From assembly GCA_029204045.2 (NCBI GenBank), contig CM055077.1:15328584-15392583 (forward strand): a stretch of 64,000 nt of DNA, in the 5' to 3' direction. Below are positions 24,101-34,170 of the stretch, one piece after another. Positions within the stretch are counted from its first letter, which is position 1. Each line of letters begins with the position of its first letter. This DNA is from Tillandsia leiboldiana (Eukaryota > Streptophyta > Magnoliopsida > Poales > Bromeliaceae). The position numbers and the translations under genes were made by a program. The notes under the pieces were generated by a model. It was not told the origin of the DNA, ran no database searches, and was given only the letters and a program-made list of their open reading frames with translations.

Positions 24101-25024
24101 GGAGGGTTGTGTTCCACTGGGGCTTTATAGTTGTGATCCAGTCCTGCTTTTGTTACTTATCACACCGGCGCGGTTATTGCCCGGTGATGCTTTCCTCGTG
24201 TGGGTCGCTCCCCTCGAGTTCCCCTCCGGAGGCCGGGGCCAGACAGTTATGGACAGTTTTGCTATCACATCGGCGCGGCTTATTTGCCCGATGATGAGGG
24301 CGGCAGCAGGAATTTTGCTATCACATCGGCGCGGCTTACTTGCCCGATGATGAGGGCGGTACAGATTGGGTTCATCTGGGACGGTTTGTTATTGTTGCAT
24401 ACGGTTATTCCAGTCTAGGACTGTATTTTAGAGGCATAGTAGTGGTAGATTTCCCTTTTTCAGCAGTTTCATTTCTTACCACTCTTCTTTCCTTTTTGCC
24501 TCTGGTAGACCTAGTGGGTGTGTCAGAGTTTGAGGTTTTACCCACTAGGGGAGGCTACTGGATTACTAGTAGTTCTCACCCCCATTCTTCTTTCCTTTTT
24601 TTCTTCTCCCTTATTTTGCAGTGTCTTCTGCGGGTGCTGCTGGGCTTTCAGCGGCGGGTCGAGGAGAGAGGACGGTTGAGTAGATAGATCTCGAGGCAGG
24701 ATGAGCGGGTTAGCTGGACGGTTGATGTACCCATGTTTCCTCAGACGGCTGTACTTTTACATTTGGGACTGGCTTCTGCCAGCAGGTTGTATTTAATTCG
24801 GGTGAGCTGGGAGAGACAGATGTATCATTTATACAGATGTATTGTATTTTATTTCCAGCTTCAGTCTGAGATGTATTAGTTTTAGTTCAGCTCTGTTTTT
24901 ATTGCTCTTTTATTATTATCTCTTATATCTGAGCAGGTTTGGCGCTTCGTGTACGCGGGAAATACCGTGTGCACGGCGGATCTGTAGACGGGCCCGGGTT
25001 CCGGTTTACACCCGGGGCGTGACA
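21149..25024 (+). mobile_element. Large solo LTR, 3.88 kb (gypsy, Del/Tekay style)
   Basis: Begins TGTGGTGACCCGG and ends CGGGGCGTGACA, with ACGCT duplications at 21144-21148 and 25025-25029. A GC-rich segment with several CACGTGGC motifs (21660-21975) and GGGCGCCCGAAAG (22108-22120) leads to a TATAAATAG box near 22162. The downstream part holds short duplications (a GCTATCACATCGGCGCGGCT unit near 24260 and 24312). No gag-pol interior is present. Confidence 0.9.
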
Positions 25025-25085
25025 ACGCTTCCCCTCTAGATTTTACCGTTGGAAAAAGATTTTTGCAATAGAAAAAAAGATGATG

Positions 25086-25087
<2 letters not shown>

Positions 25088-25174
<87 letters not shown>
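25088..25174. repeat. (AT)n microsatellite, about 86 bp
   Basis: Uninterrupted TA dinucleotides; forms the left flank of the fold-back MITE at 25175-25400. Confidence 0.95.
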
Positions 25175-25177
<3 letters not shown>

Positions 25178-25400
25178 CGGCTAGAATACTATCGATAGAA
25201 CCAAACAATTGGTGCTATTAAGTTTTCAGTCATTGGATGAAAAGATATGCGGTTGAGATTATAGTGGTTCCCTAAGATTTTTACTATTCAAGCAACCACC
25301 TAGTAAACCCTAGGGGACCACTATAATCCCAACCGCATATTTTTTCATCTAACGGCTAAAAACTTAATAGCACCACTGGCATAGTATTCTAGTCTAATTC
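25175..25400. mobile_element. Fold-back MITE inside a TA microsatellite
   Basis: Long inverted arms: the left arm contains CTAGAATACTAT, GGTGCTATTAAGTTTT, GATGAAAAGATATGCGGTTG and ATTATAGTGGT, and the right arm carries the same blocks in reverse complement. TA repeats abut both sides. This resembles the rice Micron family, which inserts into TA microsatellites. A related element lies at 25897-26119. Confidence 0.82.
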
Positions 25401-25832
25401 TATATATATATATAAATGGAGATGAAAGCGAATATACAATAAAGAAAACAGTAGAGATGGGAGATGAAATGCTGCAACGGAGAGGGAAGAAGGAACGGCG
25501 CGGAGAAGAGGAAAGAGGAAGCCGAAGGGAGGAGACATTGCAGACGTTCGGTGAAGATGAAAACGTTGGAGAATGGGAAGATGAAACGACGCGGCAAAGA
25601 TGAGAGGTGAAATGCTGCAACAGAGGGGAAGAACGAACGACGTAGAGAAGATGAGAGAGGAAGCCAAAGGGAGGGGACAATGCGTACGTTCGGGGAAGAT
25701 GAAAATGTCGGAGAGAAGGGAAAAAAGAATTGGTCTAAACCGGTTTGGTTTAAAAGAAAAAATAAAAAGAAGAAAATAATTAAACCGGTTCGTTGAACAC
25801 AATTTATAATATGAAATATTAGCTCGATTCAA

Positions 25833-25835
<3 letters not shown>
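25401..25835. other. Dispersed purine-rich and AACCGGTT repeats
   Basis: Three degenerate copies of a purine-rich unit (GAAGGAACGGCGCGGAGAAG-like, about 25485-25720), then GGTTTGGTTTAAAAG and AACCGGTTCG sequence. The same repeat family occurs at 7520-7860. No gene. Confidence 0.7.
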
Positions 25836-25882
<47 letters not shown>

Positions 25883-25896
25883 AGAGAGAGAGAGAG

Positions 25897-26117
25897 CTAT
25901 GCTAGAATGTTATTAATAGCACCAAGTTATTTGTGCTATTAAGTTTTTAACCCTTGGATTAAAAGATGTGTGGTTGAGATGATAATGGCCCCCTTGGGTT
26001 TAATGGATGGTTGGGAAAATAGTAAAATCTAACGGGTGGAAATGATTAAAGGGGTTGATCTAAAGATAGAAAACTTGGTAGCATCAAATACTTGGTGCTA
26101 TTGATAGCATAGTAGCC

Positions 26118-26119
<2 letters not shown>
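25897..26119. mobile_element. Second fold-back MITE, flanked by mirrored microsatellites
   Basis: Ends GCTAGAATGTTATTAATAGC and GCTATTGATAGCATAGTAGC share the terminal blocks of the 25175 element. On the left lie (AT)n (25836-25879) then (GA)n (25880-25896); on the right (CT)n (26120-26153) then (AT)n (26154-26188). The flanks are therefore reverse complements of each other, extending the inverted repeat. Confidence 0.78.
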
Positions 26120-26194
<75 letters not shown>

Positions 26195-26405
26195 AAGTAT
26201 TGATTTGTTTCAACACATAATTATAACAAAAGTGGCCGGTTCACTAATTTTGTTAAAAGAAAAAAAAAAGACACCAGTTGAGTTGGTTCGGTTCAACACT
26301 ATCTAACAAAGTAGGCCGGTCGGTTTGGTTCAAAAAAGAACATGATAAAAAGATGGCGGGTTATTATAATATATGAAGTAACGGTTCGGTTCAACACAAA
26401 ATATA

Positions 26406-27527
26406 GGGCTTTTTTTTAAAATGACCCTCTAAAAATTTATATTTTTGAAAATAACCCTATAAAATTTGTATTTGCGGAAATGACCCTATACCTGCCAACT
26501 GGGCGCCACGTGTGCGTGCCACGTCAGCCGGGACGAGTGAGCTGGAAATAATTGAACACGCAGGCTGAACCTGCGTGTCTAAACACACAGGTTGGGACTG
26601 CGTGTTTAGACACGCAGGCTGAACCTGCGTGTCTAAACACATAGGTACAATGGCCTCCGAAGTGTAGCGGTGGAGAAAAAGAGGTAGAGGGAGAGCCACA
26701 GGAGCCATTTGTAGTACTTTTTGAGCTTCTCCAAGTATTGGGAATGATGGTGGTGATGGGAAAGTGTTGGGTTTTTCTCGGGAATAGCTTCATGCGTGAC
26801 GAATAAGAAGAAAAATATGAAGAAGAAGCAGCAGCTTGGTAGTTGTGGAAGAAGAAGCTCATATTTTCCGAGTTTAAAACATCAGGTAGAGAAGTTGAAA
26901 TGGAGTTTTCAGATCAAGCGGAGTAGATATTAAGGAAAAATTAAAGAGAAGTGATTTTTTTTTCCTCTTAATTTTACCCCTTGTTTAATAATTATTGTTA
27001 CTATAATTCAACTAAAGTATATCTAAACTCTGTTTCTCTGAGCCTTCGTCCATGGAGAAGATTTGAGGAAAGAAAGAAGAGGAAGAGAAGAAGAATAAGA
27101 GAAAAGATAAAGAGGAATAATTAATTAATTATTTAATTTTAAATATTTCAGTGGATATTAATAAATTGGGTGTGTTGTAGTCCTCGGGTATTGATACCAA
27201 TATTTTAGAAGAGGGGGAGAGATCTTGGTTTGGAGTGTGTAATAATTTAAGGATTGGGTTCACATGCGCTACACTTCGGAGGCCATTGTACTTTTCCCTT
27301 CATTGTTTAGACACGCAGTGTGAGCCTGCGTGTCTAAATAGCCTGCGTGTTTAGACACGCAGGCTCAACCTGCGTGTTCAACTATTTTCAACTCATCCGT
27401 TCCGGCTGACGTGGCACGCACACGTGGAGCCCAGTTGGCAGGTATAGGGCCATTTTTGCAAATACAAATTTTGTAGGATCATTTTCAAAAATACAAATTT
27501 TTAGAGGGTCATTTTCAAAAAAAGCCC
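26406..27527. mobile_element. Non-autonomous MULE with 9-bp TSD and about 262-bp TIRs
   Basis: A perfect 9-bp direct repeat CAAAATATA flanks the element (26397-26405 and 27528-27536). The left terminal repeat is 26406-26669 and the right 27267-27527, from GGGCTTTTTTT through CACGTGTGCGTGCCACGTCA and the palindromic ACACGCAGG units to GGCCTCCGAAGTGTAGCG. The ends match the right end of the PMD-bearing MULE (6666-6999). The 600-bp centre includes a minus-strand open frame of unknown origin, so it may be a Pack-MULE carrying a host fragment; I could not recognise it. Confidence 0.93.
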
Positions 27528-27599
27528 CAAAATATATAATAAAGTAACAGTTTGGTTCAACATAGATAAAAAGATGGGCTGGTTCAGTAAAAATAATTG

Positions 27600-28030
27600 A
27601 ACCGGCTCGGTTCAACACAAAATTTATAATATGAAATATCGGTTCGGTTCAATACAAAATATATAATAAAGTACCGGTTCGGTTCAACACAGATAAAGAG
27701 ATGGACTGATTCAGTGGGTTCGATTCAAAATAGGTGAAGGAATTCGGTTCAATATAAAATATATATAATAAAGTACCGGTTCGGTTCAACACAGATAAAG
27801 AGATGGCCTGGTTATGTGGGTTCGGTTCAAAACAGGTAAAGAAATTCGGTTCAACATAAAATATATATAATAAAATATCGGTTCAGTTCAACACGGATAA
27901 AGAGATATGCTGGTACAGTAGGTTTGGTTCAAAATAGATGAAGGAATTCGGTTCAACATAAAATATATATAATAAAGTACCAGTTCAACACCGATAAAGA
28001 GATGTGCTAGTTCAATGGGTTTAGTTCAGT
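27600..28030. repeat. Minisatellite with 102-bp period
   Basis: Units starting near 27672, 27774, 27876 and 27978 contain CGGTTCGGTTCAACAC, GATAAAGAGATG and AATTCGGTTCAA. Related sequence flanks the MULE on its left (26200-26400), so the MULE split this array. Confidence 0.88.
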
Positions 28031-28032
28031 TT

Positions 28033-28034
<2 letters not shown>

Positions 28035-28074
<40 letters not shown>
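28035..28074. repeat. (AT)n microsatellite upstream of RACK1
   Basis: About 20 TA dinucleotides between the minisatellite and the RACK1 promoter. Confidence 0.95.
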
Positions 28075-28078
<4 letters not shown>

Positions 28079-28099
28079 TTGATTAAGGAAAAAAAAAGC

Positions 28100-28372
28100 C
28101 TACTGGGCCGGGCCATTGGCCGACGAGGTTCAGCCCACGGTTGTGCCAGACGAGGTTCGGCCCACGGTTGTGCCAGACCGGACGGGCTCGCGAGGCGCCC
28201 AGCCCGTATTACGACTCCCTTTTCGAGTAGGTGTGGGAAAACCCTAGCATATATAAGCCATGCGATTGCGCTGCTCTCCGAAAATCCCAAGAACTCCCAT
28301 CTGCGCCTCCTCGTGCTCGCTCCTACCTGCAGGCTAAAACCCTAGATAGCCCTAATCCCTCAGCGGGCGGCG
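28100..28372 (+). promoter_or_regulatory. RACK1 promoter and 5' untranslated region
   Basis: Contains TGGGCC (28104) and two GGCCCA elements inside a 27-bp direct duplication (28123-28177), the site II type found upstream of plant translation genes. A telo-box AAAACCCTAG (28238-28247) is followed by a TATATAA box (about 28250). A second telo-box lies at 28336-28345 in the probable leader. Telo-box plus site II is the established signature of ribosomal and translation-linked plant genes, fitting RACK1. The start site is probably near 28280. Confidence 0.8.
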
Positions 28373-31233
28373 ATGGCGGACACGCTGGTACTCCGCGGGA
28401 CGATGCGCGGGCACACGGACATGGTGACGGCGATCGCGACCCCGATCGACAACTCGGACCGGATCGTGTCGTCGTCGCGCGACAAGTCGGTGCTGGTGTG
28501 GAAGCTGACCAAGGACGCGGCGTCGGCGGGAGGTGACGCGGCGTACGGCGTGCCCCTGCGGCGGCTGACGGGGCACTCGCACTTCGTGCAGGACGTGGTG
28601 CTGAGCTCGGACGGGCAGTTCGCCCTCTCGGGGTCCTGGGACGCGGAGCTCCGGCTCTGGGATCTCAACCTGGGCACCACCACCCGCCGCTTCGTGGGGC
28701 ACACCAAGGACGTGCTGTCCGTGGCCTTTTCCGTGGACAACCGCCAGATCGTTTCGGCCTCGCGCGACCGCACCATCAAGCTTTGGAACACCCTCGGCGA
28801 GTGCAAATACACCATTCAGGACGCCGACGCCCACACCAACTGGGTCAGCTGCGTACGGTTCTCTCCCAGCACTTATCAACCCCTCATCGTCTCCGGCTCC
28901 TGGGACCGCACCGTCAAAGTCTGGAACCTCACCAACTGCAAGCTCCGCTGCACCCTCACCGGCCACGCCGGCTACGTCAACACCGTCGCCGTCAGCCCCG
29001 ACGGCTCCCTCTGCGCCAGCGGAGGCAAGGACGGCGTCACCCTCCTCTGGGACCTCGCCGAGGGCAAGCGCCTCTACTCGCTCGACGCCGGCGCCATCAT
29101 CCACGCCCTCTGCTTCAGCCCCAACCGCTACTGGCTCTGCGCCGCCACCCAGGACAGCGTCAAGATCTGGGACCTTGAGAGCAAGTCCATCGTCCAGGAC
29201 CTCAAGCCCGAGACCCCGACCAGCAAGAATCAGGTAGACTCATCATTATCATCATTATCAGTGGTTTTTTTTGGGTTTGTCTCTTCTGATTGATTATTCT
29301 GCGCTTTGTGTCCTGATATGCATGGTCCGTAATTGTTTGCATACCTCCGACTCCATACCCGTTCACAATGCGGATCTCAGAAAGATCAAGAATTGTAAAA
29401 AATAATCAGATTTTAGATTTATTTAGTTTCCATTTTAATTTTTTTTCTCCCTACTACAAGAGAGAGAATGCCTAAATCTAGACTGAAAACAAACAAACAA
29501 AAAAAAACAGAAAGAAAATGCTATTATAATGAGAGGAATTTAGTGACGTTATATACGTGTTCATCTGCATTGATGTTCCAAAGCATATAGCGGCCCTGAT
29601 TGTTCGCTTTGATTTGACCCAGGCTGGCGGGCCTAAAAAGTGACTGTGTTCGTATAGCTATTCATGTTGGTGCTGCAGTTCTTTACATGCATTCTGTCAA
29701 TAACTCTTTGTCAAGCACTCTAATGCTTGGGATTTCTTAACATAGTATTACATGGGAATTCCTCAGATAGCATATAAAGATTATTAATTTTTATTCTCAG
29801 ATTTTTCTTCTTATCAGAAGAAACTAAGATGTAGTGTGAAATTGAATTTAGGGCCTGTTTTGTTCACGGTTTGTAAATTCTCCCATTTTTCTATTAAAAA
29901 TATTCAAATCATTACAAGTCTACTCAAGTCGGGTAGTTGTAAAAGGTGTTAGTGAAGTAGTAGAATCATTGTAGATTTTTAGGTGGTAGGAATACTAGAT
30001 TATCATGGGTTCGGAGGTATTGTCATTTTTATACTTGATGGGAATAATTAGTAGTCTCTTAATAAAAATACACTAGTCCTTAACAATCTCCAAGCCCAAA
30101 GTGGTTTGCTTAGTAACAAACTTGCCATTCCAAATGTAAAATGTATAACATATCCGAAATATTACAAACCTAGAACCAAATGGCCCCTTAGTTTAAAACT
30201 TTCACACCTCGTCACGTCACATAATATTAATGTATGCGCTTAAATGAAAACAATTATTGTTCATGCAAAATTCTGTGTCACTTTCCATATAATAGTTGGT
30301 GACGTTTCTTTATTAGTAGAAGTTAATGAGAGGTATTTGTAACTTGCATGTTTTGTTGGTCGGATGGCTAATGAAGTGAAGAAGTATTCCAATTATGTAA
30401 TTATCATTGTGCTTCCAGTGTGTTTTTTTGTTATAACCTTGTTGAACCAAACTAACTCCAGAGCTTTAACCCAACTAAATTGCAATGTCCTTGTTTTGTA
30501 GAACTTACTGGAAATATATGATTTCTTCTTTCTGAAAAAAGGACTGGAAAATGTGTGAATTGTTTCTTTTCTGAAATTTTTTAGACTATGGAAGTACCTA
30601 ATTAATCAACATCAAGTGGTTTCATGGATTGTATTCCTTAGAAAAACTTGTTTATATTAGTTAATTTATTATTATTATTGATTACTAGATTGATGAGCTT
30701 AAATTTATTTTTCTTGAGATTAATCTTTGAGCATGTTCTAGCTATTTCTCTTTTATGTTATCTGTATTGTTTATATGATGGAATCATTTTGCTGCCTGTG
30801 ATGGATGGCTCAATGGACAATCAATCATATCCAGAAACCATGCTTTCCCTCCCTCTCCCTCTATATATATACACACTATATATACACACACACATGTGCG
30901 CACGTGTTGATTTGATAAGTTTGATTTGCTGGAGATGCTAGAAGAAATTACTTAGGGATTGAAGAATAACAATACATTTTATGCCTATCCGGCCGACACT
31001 ATATTTCCTTCTTCCATTATTGCTTCACAAGTGATGTGCTACCCAGTATAAATCTACTTCAAGATAAATTTAGCTTCGAATTATCATCATAAGACAACAA
31101 TTAACCCTTGTTTTTATGATAACTCTGGCAGATGTTGTATTGCACGAGCTTGAGTTGGAGCATCGATGGGAGCACGCTGTTTACCGGTTACACCGACGGA
31201 ACCATCAGAGTCTGGAAAGTCAACCCATATTAG
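28373..31233 (+). CDS. RACK1: RACK1, WD40 ribosome-associated scaffold protein
   Basis: Two exons, 28373-29233 (287 codons) and 31132-31233 (33 codons plus stop), split by a phase-0 GT-AG intron of 1.9 kb, give a 320-residue protein, close to the usual 320-335. Seven WD repeats form the propeller: among them RDKSVLVWKL (repeat 1), SGSWDAELRLWDL (2), SASRDRTIKLWNT (3), SGSWDRTVKVWNL (4), GGKDGVTLLWDL (5), TQDSVKIWDL (6) and the exon-2 repeat ending YTDGTIRVWKV. The N-terminal RDK motif corresponds to the residues that contact the small ribosomal subunit. RACK1 sits near the mRNA exit of the 40S subunit and scaffolds signalling, hormone and defence proteins. The ATG context GGCGATGGCGG is favourable. 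Exon 1 is GC-rich, as in grasses and relatives. The intron near the 3' end is typical of plant RACK1 genes. No defects are seen. Confidence 0.97.
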
Positions 31234-32196
31234 GAGACGAGTCAAACTTTCTATTTAAGAAAAAATTCTTGCTTGTCTTCATGCCTTTTTTTTCATTAAA
31301 TCCATGCGGGGTATTTATCTTCCTAGTATTCACCTTTTGCCTCAGGTTCTTCTTAGATCTCTACAGTAACTTGGAGTTTAATACTCTAGGTTTTTTGTTT
31401 TAGAAATTAGTGCCTGTACTAGTACTCCAAAGTTTGTTCTTGGGTATCTATTTTGTGTTTGTTTACAAATAATTTGGTTGTTATAGGTTGCTATTTTATA
31501 AGTGGTTTCTCTGACTATTCTACTTAATTTGTAGGCCCTATGTTGATTTAGGGAGTACTTAGCACTGCTTGCTCCTGCACTTCAGGGTTCAACCTTTCAC
31601 GTATTAAGCTTTTCTATTGTGTTTTCATTTGTGCGCCTGTCATAACATGTTTTAGTAAAAACTGTTGCGTGCATGACAAATTTATTGGCTTATACATCCA
31701 TTATGCTCCCATCTAATATTCTCTATCAATTTATTTTCTCTGTAAAAAATCGACAGCTTTATTGTGATTGAAATGAAATAGTGTTCATTGCCATTTGAAT
31801 ATAAGATGAGGCAGACATGGTCGATAAATTGTCAGTGCACGAGTGTCTAGGTGCAAATATATCTATGAAAATGACAATGACAATGGAGGGATGGACGTTG
31901 TGCATGGAAGTACTGATAGTGAAGGATGAACATGCTATCCCTGGGGCGATAATGATGATTAAGTGAGAGAGGAGAGGTTTGTTACGTACCTGATGCAACA
32001 GTCTATGATGATATTATTCTGAGACTCGGAAGGCGTTGAGGATGATGGGCTCAGCCACACGGGCTGAAGGAAAGGAATGGGGAAAAGAAGATAAGAGAAA
32101 GAGATTGAGGAAGAAAAGGTAAGATAGCTTGGGGTTAGAGAAGAGAAGATAGAGAGATGAATAAATGATTCAATTTTTCAAAAGTTGTTTTCTATC
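31234..32196. other. RACK1 3' region and intergenic DNA
   Basis: AT-rich sequence that must contain the RACK1 3' untranslated region in its first few hundred bases. No other gene is recognised; the minus-strand open frame at 31759-31998 has no familiar feature. Confidence 0.5.
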
Positions 32197-32675
32197 TGTT
32201 ACGTCTGCCCTCTTATTCTCCTAAACATTGTACTAAAATGCAAATATAACTTCTTATGACTCTAAACTAATAAAGTAGCAGAAAGAAGTTGGGCTGTTTG
32301 GAACGACTTTATTTACAACACCGGGCCTACTCTTGGGCCAGGTGGATCTCTCAAAAGCCCGCCTTGAAACCCGGCCTCAAGTTGAAAGGGTAGTGGAGCG
32401 GGTTTGAAAGGGTAGTGGAGCGGGTCTTACACGACAACCGGATCCACTAGCAGCTTGTTATAAGGGCTCTCACCTTCCACCATTGTTTGGAACCTTCTCC
32501 TCCCTTCTCGATCCGCTTTCTCCTCCGCTCCATGTTGACTGTCGCCAAGCCTTTCCCTCCACTGTTGGCACCGTTATTGAAAGCTAAGTTCTTTGCTCCA
32601 CCATTGGTATTTATTCAGTTGCAGTTCATTCTCTAACTCTACTCCTAACCTCTAGGTTACTTGGCAGACATAACA
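32197..32675 (-). repeat. LTR of a decayed chromovirus, about 479 bp
   Basis: On the minus strand it begins TGTTATGTCTGCC and ends GGCAGACGTAACA, and it follows a purine-rich tract (GAAGAAGGAGGGAG, complement of 32676-32690). It is adjacent to the chromodomain remnant, as expected for a 3' LTR. The left edge rests on the matching terminal sequence alone. Confidence 0.65.
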
Positions 32676-32890
32676 CTCCCTCCTTCTTCAGCTGGTCCTT
32701 GTCCTCAAGGATCAATTGAAGGAAACTGTTTGCGAAGTAGCCAATAATCCTCCCAGGTTGCTCATTTGGCTGGAAGGTTGCTCCACTTCACGAGCACTTC
32801 GGTTGTTGCTCTGTTCCCTCGCTTCGCCAACATTCTTTCTAATATCGCCTCGGTTCGATTAGGATCTGACCTTCATCTCCGAATGTTGGT
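32676..32890 (-). pseudogene. C-terminal chromodomain remnant of a Ty3/gypsy chromovirus pol
   Basis: The minus strand reads LERMLAKRGNRATTEVLVKW, SNLPAK, stop, ATWED, then in a shifted frame YWLLRKQFPSIDP, stop, GQG. This is the chromodomain tail of chromoviral integrases with frameshift and stops. It joins directly to a purine tract and LTR. Sequence upstream in the gene is not recognisable past about 32890. Confidence 0.8.
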
Positions 32891-33489
32891 AAGTTTGGTG
32901 TTGCTTGAACCTCTGCTATTGGCCCCTTTTTTAATTGTAATAACTGCGAATTTTTAGTTTTCGATTTTGGAATAAGGTTGGCTTTTCGAAAAATTCTTAG
33001 TTGTGTTTTTCATAAGGTATTTGATATTGTTAGGGTTGTTTTGTGATCGGATTGAAAATTCGACTTACGGGTTGGATGTGTGGGTGTGTTCTTGTTGGTC
33101 ATTTTGGAGGAGATTGTGCAAAGTGTGTTTGTGGAGTTGTGATATGTGATTGTGAGTTGTGCGTGAGTGTGTTCACAGAGGCTGAGGGTTGAGGCAGAGG
33201 TGAGGGTGGTGCTGTGAGCCTGGTTGTTGTGAGCTTGGGTTTTTAGTTGGTGCTGTGATCTTGACAGAGTGTGTTGTTCTTGGTGTTGTGTTGTGGTGGA
33301 CAAAGGGTTGAGGCTTTTGGACCTTCGGCAGCGCGAGGATCCCCTGGCAGAGGGTTGTGCCGCGCCGCAAGCTTGAGTTATTTCCCTGGTTGGAGTTGTC
33401 GGGTGGGTTGGATTTCTTCCAAAAGCTGCGTACTCCCCTCTACGTCTATCAGATAGCTTATTGCATGTTAGGTGTATTGGTTTTTTTAT
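32891..33489. other. Unassigned sequence, possibly the truncated start of the next LTR
   Basis: TG-rich sequence (GTGTTTGTGGAGTTGTG and similar, 33060-33240), with no coding signal. Its position upstream of LTR sequence similar to 11040-12290 suggests a diverged front part of that LTR, but I could not align it. Confidence 0.35.
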
Positions 33490-33970
33490 TATCTGATAGT
33501 ATTTAGTAAATTTTGGAACTTTGACTAGCACCCCTTGTCATATGATGCATGTTGAACCCTGGACCCTAGAAAATCTTTAACAATGGTCATATATATTCTG
33601 GACTCATTAGTGTTGTTGCATCCCTCTTGTCTTGTGGTTATCCTCGCCCCGGGGAGTGGGCTGAGTGGATGGGGTTAGTATAGGATGCATGTTTAGAGTC
33701 TAGTAGATGTGGTCTGGGTGTTCTTGTTTTGGGAGCCGTTGGGTTGACGGTGATCCTCGCTGTTGAGTATCTCCGGCCTATGTGGTTAGTTTGTTGTGAG
33801 TTGAGAATTTGTCGATCTGGTTGATCGTAGGATTGAACTATAGCCTGCAGGAGCCTTTTTGAGCTCGACACTAATGCGCTAATTTCCTCGGTGGGGTCGC
33901 TCCCCCTTCGAGTGCCGCTCTAGAGCTGGGCCTGTATGTTCGCGCGACATCGATGCAGTCCTTGTGGGAC

Positions 33971-33999
33971 TGTCACGCCCCGAGTTTAGAAATCAGGTC

Positions 34000-34033
<34 letters not shown>

Positions 34034-34123
34034 GTTTAAATCAGAGTTTGCAAAACAGGCGTAACAGACCGCCACACATATACCATCTAATCTGTCACGC
34101 CCCGAGTTTAAAAATCAGGTCTG

Positions 34124-34170
<47 letters not shown>

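Noticed and set aside
28352..29104. 250-residue minus-strand open frame opposite RACK1
   Set aside because: It is the antisense shadow of the GC-rich RACK1 exon.
33010..33531. 173-residue minus-strand open frame, Thr/Ser/Asn/His-rich
   Set aside because: It is generated by TG-rich simple sequence and shows no domain or conserved start.
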